Counted from the first letter of the stretch, positions 43,935-54,418 are shown. The stretch: 64,000 nt of DNA from Beduini massiliensis (GCF_000829905.1 NZ_CDPP01000002.1:275279-339278); one strand, 5' to 3'. The notes: generated from the letters alone by a model not told the origin. Program-made: numbers and translations.

Positions 43935-44360
43935 TAATAATAGAAGCTGCTGATAAAAATAATCGTCATCTTCTCGAGTTCGTTTTTTTGGTCCACGTAA
44001 GTGGATTTTTTGTTTTGACTGACGCTGTTTTTTACTCACATAGCGTCCAAACAGCATTTCTTCAATATTATCATTATTATAGAGACGCCCATCAGGATGC
44101 AGTGCTTTTGCCTCTTTCGTTAAGACAAGCGTAGCTAAGCCGTAATCCTGTGTTATCACAATATCCCCTTTACTTACTGCCTTTAACAACGCAAAATCAA
44201 CAGCGTCAGCACCTTGATCGATGATATGCACTTTCCCGATATCACTGTATAAGGCATGGTTCATATCACAGAAAATGTCTAATTCCAATTGTTTAGCTCG
44301 TGCTACCTTTTCTATAATGCCTAATACCGGACAGGCATCTCCATCAACTAAGAGGCGCAT
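43923..44360 (-). CDS. YaiI/YqxD family (DUF188) PIN-like protein
   Basis: 145 residues. The N-terminal [18 protein letters not shown] is the DUF188 signature; [15 protein letters not shown] holds conserved acidic residues of the PIN-like fold, so nuclease-like activity is possible but unproven. A basic tail follows. The start overlaps the end of dusB by 13 bases, so both are one transcript. Confidence 0.9.
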   Translation of the reverse strand: MRLLVDGDACPVLGIIEKVARAKQLELDIFCDMNHALYSDIGKVHIIDQGADAVDFALLKAVSKGDIVITQDYGLATLVLTKEAKALHPDGRLYNNDNIEEMLFGRYVSKKQRQSKQKIHLRGPKKRTREDDDYFYQQLLLLIET

Positions 44361-45364
44361 TGTTTATCCCATTTCTCAATAATGCTTTTATCCCCTGTGG
44401 TTAAATACTGTGAATAGTCATTTAAGATTTCTTCTAATTGCTGATAAGTTTCAATCTTTGACAATTGATTTTTTACATAGCTTGCTGATTTTACCCCTTT
44501 TATATACCATGGTGCATGTCCTCGCATTTCTCGAATCGCCAAACGCTCTCCCTCAAAATCAATTAATTCCCGAGCATGTTTTAAACATTGGTCAATTCTT
44601 TCTTCGTAAGTCGGATCGGCAAGTTCAATCCCATTTTCTACGTAAGCTACCATTTGTCGAATCACCCACGGATTTCCTAAAGCTGCACGGCCCACCATGA
44701 CAGCATCAACACCGGTTTCATCTAACATACGCTGTGCATCTTGGGCTGTTTTCACATCACCATTGCCAATGACAGGAATACTGACTGCCTCTTTAACCTG
44801 TTTAATGATCCCCCAGTCTGCTTTTCCTTCATACATCTGAGAACGTGTACGTCCATGAATCGCAATAGCACTGGCTCCTGCTTTTTCAATAAGCGTTGCT
44901 ATTTCTACAGCATTAATATGTTCAAAATCAAAACCACTGCGAATTTTTACCGTTACTGGTTTATTTACCGCTTCGACCGTCGCTTTAACAATATCATATA
45001 TTTTATCAGGATAAAGCAAAAGTTTGCTGCCGGCCTCTGATTTTAAAACTTTATTGACCGGGCATCCCATATTAATATCAATAATATCACAGTTTGAATG
45101 CTGATCGATAAATTTAGCCGCTTCAACAATCGATTCCTTATCGCCCCCAAACACCTGCATGCTGATTGGGTGTTCACTCTCATCAACTTGAAGCATTTCC
45201 AGCGTTTTTTTATTTCCATATAAGATTGCTTTATCACTTACCATTTCTGAATAAACAAGTCCGGCTCCGAATGATTTAATGATCTTACGAAACGCAATAT
45301 TTGTAATTCCTGCTAAAGGTGCCATAATAATTCTATTTTTAATCTCAACATTGCCAATAAACAA
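44348..45364 (-). CDS. dusB: tRNA-dihydrouridine synthase B
   Basis: 338 residues. An FMN-binding TIM barrel with the N-terminal [23 protein letters not shown] with the catalytic Cys (about 97), and [15 protein letters not shown] plus GNGDVKT, then a C-terminal helical domain. It reduces uridine to dihydrouridine in tRNA. TTG 45364 is preferred because AAAGGAAG lies 8 bases upstream; a longer frame to 45397 has no site. In the conserved hpt-ftsH-hslO-dusB order; minus-strand TATAAT lies at 45398-45403, next to the divergent small RNA promoter. Confidence 0.93.
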   Translation of the reverse strand: MFIGNVEIKNRIIMAPLAGITNIAFRKIIKSFGAGLVYSEMVSDKAILYGNKKTLEMLQVDESEHPISMQVFGGDKESIVEAAKFIDQHSNCDIIDINMGCPVNKVLKSEAGSKLLLYPDKIYDIVKATVEAVNKPVTVKIRSGFDFEHINAVEIATLIEKAGASAIAIHGRTRSQMYEGKADWGIIKQVKEAVSIPVIGNGDVKTAQDAQRMLDETGVDAVMVGRAALGNPWVIRQMVAYVENGIELADPTYEERIDQCLKHARELIDFEGERLAIREMRGHAPWYIKGVKSASYVKNQLSKIETYQQLEEILNDYSQYLTTGDKSIIEKWDKQCAS

Positions 45365-45411
45365 TTTTCTCACTTCCTTTATTTTGAGTCTTAACAAATT
45401 ATAATATATTT

Positions 45412-45440
45412 TTAAAAATATGCAAAAACAAATGTATAAT
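45412..45440 (+). promoter_or_regulatory. Candidate promoter of the plus-strand small RNA
   Basis: TTAAAA (45412-45417), a 17-base spacer and TATAAT (45435-45440) on the plus strand, divergent from the dusB promoter. Confidence 0.45.
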
Positions 45441-45446
45441 AACTTT

Positions 45447-45591
45447 TCAATCCGGACATAATTAGTACAGATAACTTACCGATTCCCCTCTATTTTTCCT
45501 CCCCCAATTTAAAATAGACGTAAGTTATCTAATCATTAGTTTATTCCTAATATAGTGCAAAACCAGCTTAATGCTGGTTTTGTATTTTTTT
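45447..45591 (+). ncRNA. Candidate CU-rich trans-acting small RNA
   Basis: A stretch of about 145 bases between minus-strand genes has its own promoter-like elements and ends with a plus-strand terminator. Stem AGATAACTTAC / GTAAGTTATCT (45469-45479, 45520-45530) encloses a second stem CTATTTT / AAAATAG (45490-45496, 45511-45517). The apical loop reads TCCTCCCCCAATTT and the 5' side bulge has GATTCCCCT. Such C-rich single-stranded motifs can bind purine-rich ribosome binding sites, as in RoxS/RsaE-type small RNAs of Firmicutes. No coding frame is seen. The 5' end is estimated from the -10 box. Function is inferred. Confidence 0.45.
45559..45591 (+). terminator. Terminator of the candidate small RNA
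   Basis: AAAACCAGC (45559-45567) / GCTGGTTTT (45573-45581), then GTA and seven Ts on the plus strand. No such T-run follows the hairpin on the minus strand, so it serves the plus strand. Confidence 0.7.
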
Positions 45592-46462
45592 ATTTAATTG
45601 AATCTCGAATGGCTGATAGTTCTTCTTCATTAAACTGATAAGCAGTATTACAGAAATGACATTTAATTTCACATCCATGATCTTCATCGATCATCGCTGT
45701 TAGTTCCGCTTTGCCAATACTATATAACGCTTCTGCCATTCTTTCTCGCGAGCAGTCACATTCAAAAGAAAGATCTTGATGATCCAATATTTTAACATCA
45801 GGAAAAATCATCTCTAAGATTTGTTCTGGGGTCTTTCCATCATGGATCAAAGCAGAAACCGCAGGAAAATCTTTCATTTTTTCTTCAATATACTCAATAT
45901 CCTCATCTGTCGCATTAGGCAGTAATTGAATAATAAAACCACCGCTAGCTAATATTTCATTTGTATCATTCACTAAAACACCCACAGAAACAACAGAAGG
46001 AACCTGTTCGCTGGCTGCGAAATAATAAGAAAAATCATCTCCAATTTCACCAGTCTGTAAAGCTACACGACCACTAAACGCTTCCCTAAGCTGCATATCG
46101 CGAACCACTTCCAAATAGCCTTCTTTTCCTACAGCCACACCTACCGCTAACTTACCGGTATCATTATACGTATAATGAACTTCCGGATTGGCAACAAACC
46201 CTTTAATTTTACCATCACCTTTGGTACTACAGATCATTGTTCCAATCGGCCCGCCGCCATTAATAGTACAAGATAAGCTCTTTTCACTTTTCATCATACT
46301 GCCCATCATTAAAACTACGGACATCATTCTTCCTAGTGCCGCCGAAGCCGTAGGCCAAAGTCCATGTTTTTTTCTTGCCTCTTCTAAAAGGTCAGTCGTA
46401 GAACAAGCAAATACACGAACGTTTTTACTATCTACAATTCCTCTTACTAAATAATCTTTCAT
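45590..46462 (-). CDS. hslO: Redox-regulated chaperone Hsp33
   Basis: 290 residues. Hsp33 holds unfolded proteins during oxidative stress. The C-terminal zinc switch is complete: CDCS (about 235) and CHFC (about 270), the CxC...CxxC pattern. N-terminal DYLVRGIVDS and GGGPIGTMIC fit the family. ATG 46462 follows TGGAGG; an in-frame TTG at 46474 is inside the site. It follows the 36-residue membrane protein and ftsH, the usual Firmicutes order apart from a missing coaX. Confidence 0.95.
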   Translation of the reverse strand: MKDYLVRGIVDSKNVRVFACSTTDLLEEARKKHGLWPTASAALGRMMSVVLMMGSMMKSEKSLSCTINGGGPIGTMICSTKGDGKIKGFVANPEVHYTYNDTGKLAVGVAVGKEGYLEVVRDMQLREAFSGRVALQTGEIGDDFSYYFAASEQVPSVVSVGVLVNDTNEILASGGFIIQLLPNATDEDIEYIEEKMKDFPAVSALIHDGKTPEQILEMIFPDVKILDHQDLSFECDCSRERMAEALYSIGKAELTAMIDEDHGCEIKCHFCNTAYQFNEEELSAIRDSIK

Positions 46463-46463
46463 A

Positions 46464-46574
46464 CTAACCTCCAAATAAGATAATCAAAGCCGAAATCAGG
46501 CTGGGAACAACCATTGCGAAAATGATCATGATTACTAAAAATTTATTTACTTTTTTACGATTGTTTTTTGTCAT
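46464..46574 (-). CDS. 36-residue DUF4044-like membrane peptide
   Basis: ATG 46574 to TAG 46464, with AGGTGAT upstream. A basic N-terminus (MTKNNRKKVNKFL) leads into one hydrophobic helix ending in LFGG, the layout of the DUF4044 small membrane proteins of Firmicutes. The stop codon is one base before the hslO ATG. Function unknown; it could interact with FtsH, encoded just upstream, but this is inference. Confidence 0.65.
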   Translation of the reverse strand: MTKNNRKKVNKFLVIMIIFAMVVPSLISALIILFGG

Positions 46575-46639
46575 TGTTATCACCTATCTCATTATATACA
46601 AAAGTTCATGTAAAAAAAAGTCATTATTGAAATTAATAA

Positions 46640-46661
46640 GGAGCTGGCTTCGCCAACCCCA
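46640..46661 (-). terminator. Weak terminator after ftsH
   Basis: Hairpin TGGC-TTC-GCCA with extending G/C pairs at 46640-46661; the minus strand goes on with TTATTAATTT. Read-through into the small membrane gene is likely. Confidence 0.35.
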
Positions 46662-46667
46662 AATCTA

Positions 46668-48683
46668 TTATTTCATATCATCAATAAGATCATCTAAATC
46701 TTCATAAGAAACAGGTTTGCGTACTCTTGGTTCCTCAGCCGGAGCCGGTTCGCTTTCTTCCGCCTTTTTTTCTTCTTCCTGATCATTAAATCTAATTTCA
46801 GCAGGTAAGATAACATCTGTACCATTTGTAGTTTTGCCACTGACTTCCGGCATTTTTCCTGTTGTATATAAAGCTTCGATTTGTTCATTTGCCAATGTTT
46901 CATATTCTAGTAAAGCAGCAGCAATTAACTCTAATTTATCTTTATTTTCTGTAATAATACGTGTACATTCCTTATAGCATTCGTCAATAATCTTGCGCAC
47001 TTGCTGATCGATTTCAAATGCCACCTGTCCTGAATGATCATTGTTCGTTGAAGTATAATCTCTTCCTAAGAATACAGAATCCTGACCACTTCCATATTTG
47101 ATTGGTCCTAATTCTGACATTCCTAATTCAGTCACCATCAAACGAGCTAAACGGGTAGCCTGCTCAATATCATTTTGAGCACCCGAACTCACATCGCCAA
47201 AGAAGATTTCCTCAGCAACACGACCACCCATAAATCCGGTGATACTTGCTTCCAGTTGTGTCTTTGTTTGGAAATAAGTTTCTTCTTTAGGTGTCATCAG
47301 ATTATATCCACCGGCATTCCCACGTGGAATAATCGTCACTTTTTGTACCTTGTTGGCATCTTCTAAAGTTAACCCGATGATAGCATGTCCAGCTTCATGA
47401 TAGGCAACTAGTCGACGTTCTTTTTCAGTGTATTTACGAGACTTTTTAGCCGGTCCGCCAATCACACGGTCAATCCCCTCATCAATGTCATCCATAGTAA
47501 TAACATCGCGTCCTAAACGAACTGCCAATAAAGCCGCTTCATTTAATACATTCTGTAATTCGGCTCCGCTAAATCCTGGTGTACGCGCCGCGATATTATC
47601 AAAGTTCACATCCGCTGCAAACTTTTTATTTCTGGCATGGACTTGCAGAATTTGGGCACGGGCACGCTTATCCGGATTGGCAACCTGAATCTGACGGTCA
47701 AATCGTCCCGGTCTTAATAATGCAGGATCTAATACATCTGCACGGTTTGTTGCCGCTAAAATGATAATTCCTTCATTTCCGGCAAACCCGTCCATTTCAA
47801 CTAATAATTGGTTCAATGTTTGTTCACGTTCATCGTGTCCGCCACCGATACCACTACCTCTTTGACGTCCTACTGCATCAATTTCATCAATAAAGATGAT
47901 ACATGGTGCGTTTTCTTTTGCTTTTTTAAACATATCTCTGACTCTTCCGGCACCAACTCCGACGAACATTTCGACGAATTCAGAACCTGAGATAGAGAAG
48001 AACGGTACATTCGCTTCTCCCGATACCGCTCTGGCAAGCAATGTCTTCCCTGTACCCGGCGGCCCTACTAATAATACCCCTTTAGGGATTTTTGCACCCA
48101 TTGCCGCAAATTTCTTAGGGTTTTTAAGGAATTCTACCAATTCTCTTAATTCTTCTTTTTCCTCATCAGCACCCGCTACATCTGTAAAACGTGTCTTTTG
48201 ATCTTTTTCTAACTTCGCTCTGGAGTTTCCAAATTCAAAGGCTTTCGCATTTCCGCCGCCTCCCCCGATTTTAGTCATCATAAAGAACATAACCCCAATC
48301 AGCAAGATCGTTGGCAAGAAAGTCATAATGACTGACATGAACATTCCATCACCGGAAGCATCACGTACTGTATACAACGTTCCGCTTTCTGCCAATGCTG
48401 TCTGCAATTCATTCATTTGAGTTTCTGTATTTGGTAAAGTGACAGAGAATTTTACAGGCTTCCCGTCTTCTTTATATACCCCCGTCATACTGATTACGAG
48501 ATCGCTCGGTGTAATTTCCGCCTCTTCAATCTTTGTTCCGCTATTCACCAATGCTTCATATTCGCTAGTCGTTAAAGTTTTGCTTGTACTAGGATTAAGC
48601 ATGGTGTATGCAGCGCCAATTAAGATCAAGAGCAACAGCCAAGGCAATATCGTTTTAATTAAACTCGTTGGTTTACTTTTCAT
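46668..48683 (-). CDS. ftsH: ATP-dependent zinc metalloprotease FtsH
   Basis: 671 residues. Two membrane helices (about 9-27 and 117-137) flank a small external domain; then an AAA domain with GPPGTGKT (about 205), [14 protein letters not shown] region GRFDRQI, and the zinc protease motif HEAGH (about 424). It degrades misfolded or regulatory membrane proteins. The C-terminal 60 residues are acidic and Glu/Ala-rich. Start ATG 48683 after AAAGGAG. Lies 11 bases after hpt. Confidence 0.97.
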   Translation of the reverse strand: MKSKPTSLIKTILPWLLLLILIGAAYTMLNPSTSKTLTTSEYEALVNSGTKIEEAEITPSDLVISMTGVYKEDGKPVKFSVTLPNTETQMNELQTALAESGTLYTVRDASGDGMFMSVIMTFLPTILLIGVMFFMMTKIGGGGGNAKAFEFGNSRAKLEKDQKTRFTDVAGADEEKEELRELVEFLKNPKKFAAMGAKIPKGVLLVGPPGTGKTLLARAVSGEANVPFFSISGSEFVEMFVGVGAGRVRDMFKKAKENAPCIIFIDEIDAVGRQRGSGIGGGHDEREQTLNQLLVEMDGFAGNEGIIILAATNRADVLDPALLRPGRFDRQIQVANPDKRARAQILQVHARNKKFAADVNFDNIAARTPGFSGAELQNVLNEAALLAVRLGRDVITMDDIDEGIDRVIGGPAKKSRKYTEKERRLVAYHEAGHAIIGLTLEDANKVQKVTIIPRGNAGGYNLMTPKEETYFQTKTQLEASITGFMGGRVAEEIFFGDVSSGAQNDIEQATRLARLMVTELGMSELGPIKYGSGQDSVFLGRDYTSTNNDHSGQVAFEIDQQVRKIIDECYKECTRIITENKDKLELIAAALLEYETLANEQIEALYTTGKMPEVSGKTTNGTDVILPAEIRFNDQEEEKKAEESEPAPAEEPRVRKPVSYEDLDDLIDDMK

Positions 48684-48694
48684 ACACTTCTCCT

Positions 48695-49228
48695 TTACTT
48701 ATAACATGACTCTTTTAATACCCCTACGTAAGGTAATTGTCTATAATTCTCATTAAAATCCAAACCGAATCCGATAACGAATTCATTTGGGCAAACAAAA
48801 CCATAAAAATCTGCTTTAAAATCGAATGTACGTCCTTCTACTTTATCCAATAAAGTCACTACCGTTACATCCTTTGCACCTCGTTCAACCAGTAATTTTT
48901 TCACATTTGATAATGTTTTACCAGTATCCAAGATATCTTCAATAATTAAAACATGTTCACCTTCAACACTCGCTTCTAAATCATGTTTAATCTTTAATTC
49001 TTTAGATTCTACACCATCATAACTGCTTGCTTGCATGAAATTCATCGTTAATGGTGTCTGCAAATGTTTACACAGCTCTGCCATAAATGGAATCGATCCT
49101 TTTAATAAGCCTACTGTGAAAATATGATCTGCATCTTTATAAAAGTCATCTATCTGACATGCAAGTTCCTTACATTTTTCAATTATTTGTTCTTCCGAGA
49201 ATAAAATACGCTCTACATCTTTATGCAT
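48695..49228 (-). CDS. hpt: Hypoxanthine phosphoribosyltransferase
   Basis: 177 residues. It converts hypoxanthine or guanine with PRPP to IMP or GMP. The PRPP-binding motif is [14 protein letters not shown] (about 98-111); [15 protein letters not shown] and [20 protein letters not shown] fit the family. Start ATG 49228 has GGAGG at a long distance. Placed between tilS and ftsH as in Bacillus. Confidence 0.96.
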   Translation of the reverse strand: MHKDVERILFSEEQIIEKCKELACQIDDFYKDADHIFTVGLLKGSIPFMAELCKHLQTPLTMNFMQASSYDGVESKELKIKHDLEASVEGEHVLIIEDILDTGKTLSNVKKLLVERGAKDVTVVTLLDKVEGRTFDFKADFYGFVCPNEFVIGFGLDFNENYRQLPYVGVLKESCYK

Positions 49229-49258
49229 CCCTAAAAATACCTCCAGTAAATTTATTAT

Positions 49259-50512
49259 TCATTTTACCACAAAAACGTTTGCTTTTGTATCCATATACCT
49301 CAAGTTTTTCACAATATGAGGAATTAGTAATATCTCGCCATTTTTATTTACTAAAATTGGCCAAGTTGTCCGTTGAACCTGTGGTATTTTATTATCAATG
49401 AATAACCGGCTGACTTTCTTATGTCCAAACTTTGTATGAACGATGTCACCTGGTCTAAAGTTACGAATCGTAATAGGGAAATCCTCTTTAGATAAATAAA
49501 TTCCTTCATTAAGCTGTCCACTTGCTGCCAACATAAAATAGTCGCATTCAAACTCATAAAAATGAGTAAAATGATACTCATAGTCTGCCTTCTGGCTACT
49601 TGTTTGAATGTATCCATTATCGTACTCTTTTATGAACCTAAGATTAACTGGTAAAGTTATTTTTAAATTTGGACGCTTATTTTTTAATGCTCTATACACT
49701 TCATCAATCAATGCCCTAGAAATACGCTGATCAGGCAGATATATTTCTAAATAACGATGAATAACTTCGGGTAAATCCGCTTCATTCAAATCTTTGAAAT
49801 AGAAACGTCCGTCAATCAGATGCATATCTAATAAGGCTTTGCTTCGTTCCCTTTTCAAACGTAATGTTTGATTATGTTCTTCGGCTTCAATCAACAGTGA
49901 TTCTTTTTCCTGATCACTCATTTTACACAAAACAACATTACGAATATAATCACGCTGATAATGCGTTTCAAAATTAGTATAGTCATCATGATAGTCAATA
50001 TTATATTTATGACAATACTCTATAATTTCCTTTTTTGTCACCTCTAAAAAAATGCGATATACCTGATTGCCGCGAACTTCACTCTCATTTTTGATGCCCC
50101 AATAAAGTTCTTCTCCGCCACGCTTTTTCTGCATGAGGATCGTTTCGTAGACATCATCTTTATGATGACCCAAAAATACTTTATTAGTATGGTAAATTTT
50201 ACCAATTTCAAAATAAAAATCATAGCGAATATGGCGGGCTGACTGCTGAAAATTATCTTTTTGACAACGCTTTTCTTCTTTATAGTAAAAAGGAATTTGA
50301 CGCAATTTGCAGTATTCACTGACAATTTGATAATCCCTGTCAGTCTCCGCTTTAGGCCGCAAACGATAATTTACATGACAAACGATAACTTGATATCCTT
50401 CTTTGTATAAAATATCTAATAAACACATCGAGTCACATCCCCCCGATACCCCCACAATATAGGGAATATTTTTAGGATATTGTTTTAAATGCTGTTTTAC
50501 CTTTGCTTCCAT
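49259..50512 (-). CDS. tilS: tRNA(Ile)-lysidine synthetase
   Basis: 417 residues. The N-type PP-loop motif is GVSGGCDSMCLLD (about 21-33), followed by HHKDDVYETILMQ, the conserved TilS region. The enzyme adds lysine to C34 of the minor tRNA-Ile so that it reads AUA. A C-terminal TilS domain with RNFRPGDIVHTKFGHKKVSRLFIDNKIP is present. Start ATG 50512 follows AAGGAGAG. Upstream GNAT gene ends 9 bases before. Confidence 0.95.
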   Translation of the reverse strand: MEAKVKQHLKQYPKNIPYIVGVSGGCDSMCLLDILYKEGYQVIVCHVNYRLRPKAETDRDYQIVSEYCKLRQIPFYYKEEKRCQKDNFQQSARHIRYDFYFEIGKIYHTNKVFLGHHKDDVYETILMQKKRGGEELYWGIKNESEVRGNQVYRIFLEVTKKEIIEYCHKYNIDYHDDYTNFETHYQRDYIRNVVLCKMSDQEKESLLIEAEEHNQTLRLKRERSKALLDMHLIDGRFYFKDLNEADLPEVIHRYLEIYLPDQRISRALIDEVYRALKNKRPNLKITLPVNLRFIKEYDNGYIQTSSQKADYEYHFTHFYEFECDYFMLAASGQLNEGIYLSKEDFPITIRNFRPGDIVHTKFGHKKVSRLFIDNKIPQVQRTTWPILVNKNGEILLIPHIVKNLRYMDTKANVFVVK

Positions 50513-50521
50513 AGTCTCTCC

Positions 50522-51220
50522 TTACATCAGCCAAATGATCGCTGAATCTGATTTTACTGCTCCCACCTTGTTATGTAAACGCACAGATACTTCATTTTGT
50601 ATTTCTACCTGTGAATACGCTGTCCAGCCCCTTTTTTGGTATTGCACACACATAAAGTTCAGTAAATAGGTTGCATAATGCTTACGCTGATATTTAGGCA
50701 GGATTTCTAAAAGTCCCATACTTCCATCCGTATGACGCCCAATAAACCCTGCCAATGTTTTATTTTCATAAAGTCCAAACATCCAGCCACCAGAAATAAT
50801 TTCTTCAATATATTCCAAATCACTATGATGACTATAATAGTTGCAAATCATCTTTGCATCTTCCAATACCATTGGTCTTATTTCCAATTGCCCGGGCAAT
50901 GACATTAGCTCCGCTTTAGGAAATATCTCTTGATAACATTCTAATCGTTCACTTACTTTAAAATAGTTTCTAACCACAGGCTCTAATGCACTTTGATGAA
51001 TCACTATCCCTGTCCCAGCTTTTAAATGTTGTTTAATTAACGCTTCTCCGAGATCTAAATCATCTGTAGACAACATATAAATGCGTGCTGTTTCATTAAA
51101 AAGCATAACGCCTTGATCACTGGCATATATCAATTGACAGGGTTCATGACGTATTGTTTCCAGCATATCAATATGTAATTGTTCATTTCTTAATAAATAA
51201 TCTAATACGATCTGTTCCAT
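50522..51220 (-). CDS. GNAT-domain acetyltransferase with unknown N-terminal region
   Basis: 232 residues. Residues about 115-232 are GNAT: RPMVLEDAKMICNYY, ILPKYQRKHYATYLLNF (motif A), and a C-terminal NEVSVRLHNKVGA. The first 110 residues have no motif that I recognise; it resembles proteins with an N-terminal GNAT-like pseudo-domain. Start is the second of two ATGs because GGAGG precedes it at 5 bases. Between a SpoIIE-type gene and tilS; substrate unknown. Confidence 0.83.
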   Translation of the reverse strand: MEQIVLDYLLRNEQLHIDMLETIRHEPCQLIYASDQGVMLFNETARIYMLSTDDLDLGEALIKQHLKAGTGIVIHQSALEPVVRNYFKVSERLECYQEIFPKAELMSLPGQLEIRPMVLEDAKMICNYYSHHSDLEYIEEIISGGWMFGLYENKTLAGFIGRHTDGSMGLLEILPKYQRKHYATYLLNFMCVQYQKRGWTAYSQVEIQNEVSVRLHNKVGAVKSDSAIIWLM

Positions 51221-51288
51221 CATTACCTCCGAGCATTGCTTCTATTATTATAGTCGATTAAGCAAGGGAATAAAAGAAAAAGTAGAGG

Positions 51289-53481
51289 TTAGCCCTCTAC
51301 TCTCATAACCAGCAGTGTCACATCATCGATTGCCGAAGCTTCTTCTAGGGAGGTAGAGAAAGTGGAAGCAATCATTTGTGGATTTTGCTTATTATGTTCA
51401 ATGATATAATCGATAATACGCGTTTCTTCGCCTTCATCAATTCCATCACTTAACATCACAATATAGTCACCGATACGTAATTCATATTTCTCATGCTTGG
51501 TTTCAACTTCACTCATGATCCCAATCGGTAATGTACGGCCTTCAATTTCTACAATCGCTTCATCTCTAATGATGAAGGAATGCATACTGCCGTTTTTATA
51601 GAATTCTATCTCATTTTTATACGGATTAAACACAGCTAAATCTAAGGTTGTAAACATATCTGAGCGGTTTTTAATTTTTAGAAGCGCATTCATTGTAGTA
51701 ATACTTTTTTCAATTCCTACCCCCGTCTTAATCAGTTTCTGCAGAACGTCAAGCAGGAACGAACTTTCATCATAAGCTACTTTTCCATGCCCCATCCCAT
51801 CACTGATCGCCAATATATTTTTATTGCCATAGTCAAACACGGCATATTGATCACCACAGAATTTATCGTCCTTTGAAGATTGGAATACTCCATAAGTTAA
51901 ATAAGACAATGTTTTATTTTCCAATACTAAATGAACATACCCCTTATGTTTTGGAATCGTTTGTTTTTTCAGACGGAAAGTCGTATTGTACCCCAAATTT
52001 AACAATGGGATCAGATCGTCAATCACCTCATTGGCAGTAATGTTTTTAACACCTAAATCAAGTTCATACTGATTATTCGCAATGGTTTCACAATGCAGAT
52101 ATTCCACATCAAAATGATAGCCTTTCAATAAATCCATCACGTAGTCATCTTGACTCGTATATTGATTGGTCAGATTATTTTGAAAATCTGTCAGCATGCT
52201 AGAAACAACCATCAGCTGTTCATATAGATTTTTCTTTAGCAGATCATATTCTTTATTCATTTTTTCTTGCTGTTCAAATAAAGTGGTTTCTACTTTCAGC
52301 TGATCCTTATACTGCTTTGCATTTAAACAATAGTTCTGCACATATTTCATCTCATGAAGTTGCAGTTTTGTATCTAAACCTTTCATAAATAACTTAATTA
52401 AACGATGGTTTCCGTTATATCGATCGAAACATTGATCTTTACAAGTACATTCCTTACACACTTCATCATATAAGTGTCCCACATATTGTTTGGTGTTGGT
52501 CGGTGTTGTCTCGATTTGGAAAGAAGAGGTGATTTTATTGAACAACTCACTAAATTCCAATACTTTTCTTTTCATTTTTCCACGATCGTTTTCTAACTGC
52601 GCAGATGTTGATAAACGTGCTTCAAGAGCGCTGTTTTTAATTGCTGGAACGATCAGAAATATTAAGGTGGCAATACCGATTTTTATAGCTTGTATTCTTA
52701 AGGTTTCTATTGATAAAAATGGAATCCATGCATTTGATAAGATGAATAAGAAAGCAAATATAAATTTGTTTTTTGGTTTATAAACATTAAATACAATCAT
52801 TGGGAACATCATTGTGACTAAGTCATAAACGCTTCCCAACTGCATAAAGATAAATAGGAATAAAGAAAATAATCCCAAATACGATGCGCTTGTTAAAGAG
52901 AGACTGTAAGCTGAATAAAGAATAATGGCATAAACGAGTGTTAAAACCAGATTTGCATTATAAGGAACTACATTCATTAACGCTACAATTAATAGTGACA
53001 GCAGTAATGTATATTCCCGTTTTGTTACCTTTCTTGCATGGGTATGTACAAAGAAATTAGTAAGTTCTAAATTTATGGTTTGTAACATATATTGGGATAA
53101 GAGAATAAGTAAACTCTCACTGATACCCGCAATCGAGAAATCAAAATACATTAAGTTGACATAGATCCCGATTAATAACGATACTACAATAGGCACTAAA
53201 AAACTTTTTAATAAATGAAGCAGATTCGTTAACTCCAATAATACATATATTCCTACGCTTAGGATAACTAAAGGAACATTAAAAGATAATCCCATCGCTA
53301 CAAAATACATTAATACAAATTCATAACCTGATACATAAGCGATAGAAAGCATGGTCATCCCTAATAACCCTTTTATCCCAAAAAGCGGTACCTGGCTAAG
53401 TAATCCGACGATAATAAAAAATATACCCTTTCTTATTAGATTTTTGACTTTTTTCATCTCAATAGACTTTGTTAGTTGCAT
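51289..53481 (-). CDS. SpoIIE-type membrane PP2C phosphatase
   Basis: 730 residues. About ten membrane helices (about 15-290) are followed by a central region with CKECTCKDQCF (about 345) and coiled-coil segments, then a PP2C-type domain with AISDGMGHGKVAYDESSF (about 556) and MLSDGIDEG (about 683), whose Asp residues bind metals. SpoIIE dephosphorylates SpoIIAA to activate sigma-F in the forespore. Start ATG 53481 after GAGGTG. The tilS/hpt/ftsH genes downstream match the Bacillus order. It supports a spore-forming ancestry but not sporulation by itself. Confidence 0.85.
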   Translation of the reverse strand: MQLTKSIEMKKVKNLIRKGIFFIIVGLLSQVPLFGIKGLLGMTMLSIAYVSGYEFVLMYFVAMGLSFNVPLVILSVGIYVLLELTNLLHLLKSFLVPIVVSLLIGIYVNLMYFDFSIAGISESLLILLSQYMLQTINLELTNFFVHTHARKVTKREYTLLLSLLIVALMNVVPYNANLVLTLVYAIILYSAYSLSLTSASYLGLFSLFLFIFMQLGSVYDLVTMMFPMIVFNVYKPKNKFIFAFLFILSNAWIPFLSIETLRIQAIKIGIATLIFLIVPAIKNSALEARLSTSAQLENDRGKMKRKVLEFSELFNKITSSFQIETTPTNTKQYVGHLYDEVCKECTCKDQCFDRYNGNHRLIKLFMKGLDTKLQLHEMKYVQNYCLNAKQYKDQLKVETTLFEQQEKMNKEYDLLKKNLYEQLMVVSSMLTDFQNNLTNQYTSQDDYVMDLLKGYHFDVEYLHCETIANNQYELDLGVKNITANEVIDDLIPLLNLGYNTTFRLKKQTIPKHKGYVHLVLENKTLSYLTYGVFQSSKDDKFCGDQYAVFDYGNKNILAISDGMGHGKVAYDESSFLLDVLQKLIKTGVGIEKSITTMNALLKIKNRSDMFTTLDLAVFNPYKNEIEFYKNGSMHSFIIRDEAIVEIEGRTLPIGIMSEVETKHEKYELRIGDYIVMLSDGIDEGEETRIIDYIIEHNKQNPQMIASTFSTSLEEASAIDDVTLLVMRVEG

Positions 53482-53540
53482 GATTCTCACCTCAACTTGA
53501 ATTATATAGATATGGTTCGTAGTTATTTGTCATATTAAGT

Positions 53541-53577
53541 AAGAAATAAAAAAAAACTATGAAAATTTTCCATAGTT
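53541..53577 (-). terminator. Terminator after the HAD gene
   Basis: AACTATG (53555-53561) / CATAGTT (53571-53577) followed by a long T-run on the minus strand; contains the HAD stop. Confidence 0.75.
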
Positions 53578-54418
53578 AGATTAATTTGAGTTTTTTTAGG
53601 TGTTTATAGATGCCATCATGATCAGGTTCTTCAAAAAGATCATCAGCCAATGCCTTTAATTTATCAGAAGCTTTTTCAGATACGACACTGTATCCTGCCA
53701 CCTGCAGCATCTCATAGTCATTCATACTGTCACCATAGCCAATACTGTCTTCCATCGGCAAATTATAATATTCAGTTACAAACTTTACCCCGTCGCCTTT
53801 GGTACAATGTTTTAAAATGATTTCACCATTGATGTAACTCTCTTTTGGATCACTAAAAATAACGATATTAAAGAATTCTTTCAAAAAGGACTCACATTGG
53901 TAAAAACGTTCTTTATTTGGTGAAATAAAACACATTTTCATGACCGGCGTTGTCATGATATTGAAATCTTTTAATGTTTTGCGTCTGAAATTTTTCTCAC
54001 GATCCTCAAAAGTACGTGCTAATTCAAGATTATCTTTAAATTTTTCTTTATTGATGGTATCAAAGAAATTTTTAATTCCCGGTGCTTGGTAAATCGCTTC
54101 TTTTGTTTCTAATGAAAATAAAACCTGATGATTAGTAAACAACAACATAATTTCACTTAACAAATATTGGTTAATAAAATTTTCAAAGACATACTCATCA
54201 CCGATTTTAATTAATCCCCCAGCTGATGCCACTACTCCGTCAAATCCAATATCGGTGAGTGAAGGCTCAATCGAAGCAGGTGCACGTCCTGTACATAAAA
54301 AGGCTAAGTGCCCATTTTCTCTTAGTAAATGAATAGCTTCCTTATTTTTTTCAGTTATTTTTCTGGAAGCCCCAACTAAGGTTCCATCGATATCAAAAAA
54401 CACGATCTTTTTATTCAT
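53576..54418 (-). CDS. Cof-type HAD-IIB hydrolase
   Basis: 280 residues. HAD motif I FFDIDGTLV at the N-terminus, motif II LCTGRAP, motif III Lys in the CTKGDGVKF region and motif IV IGYGDSMNDYEML. The cap of type IIB sits between. It dephosphorylates sugar phosphates or similar; substrate unknown. Start ATG 54418 follows AAGGGGG. Single gene. Confidence 0.9.
   Translation of the reverse strand: MNKKIVFFDIDGTLVGASRKITEKNKEAIHLLRENGHLAFLCTGRAPASIEPSLTDIGFDGVVASAGGLIKIGDEYVFENFINQYLLSEIMLLFTNHQVLFSLETKEAIYQAPGIKNFFDTINKEKFKDNLELARTFEDREKNFRRKTLKDFNIMTTPVMKMCFISPNKERFYQCESFLKEFFNIVIFSDPKESYINGEIILKHCTKGDGVKFVTEYYNLPMEDSIGYGDSMNDYEMLQVAGYSVVSEKASDKLKALADDLFEEPDHDGIYKHLKKLKLI

Noticed and set aside
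51289..53481. Taking the SpoIIE-type protein as proof of sporulation
   Set aside because: No other sporulation gene is in the window, and the homologue may have another role.
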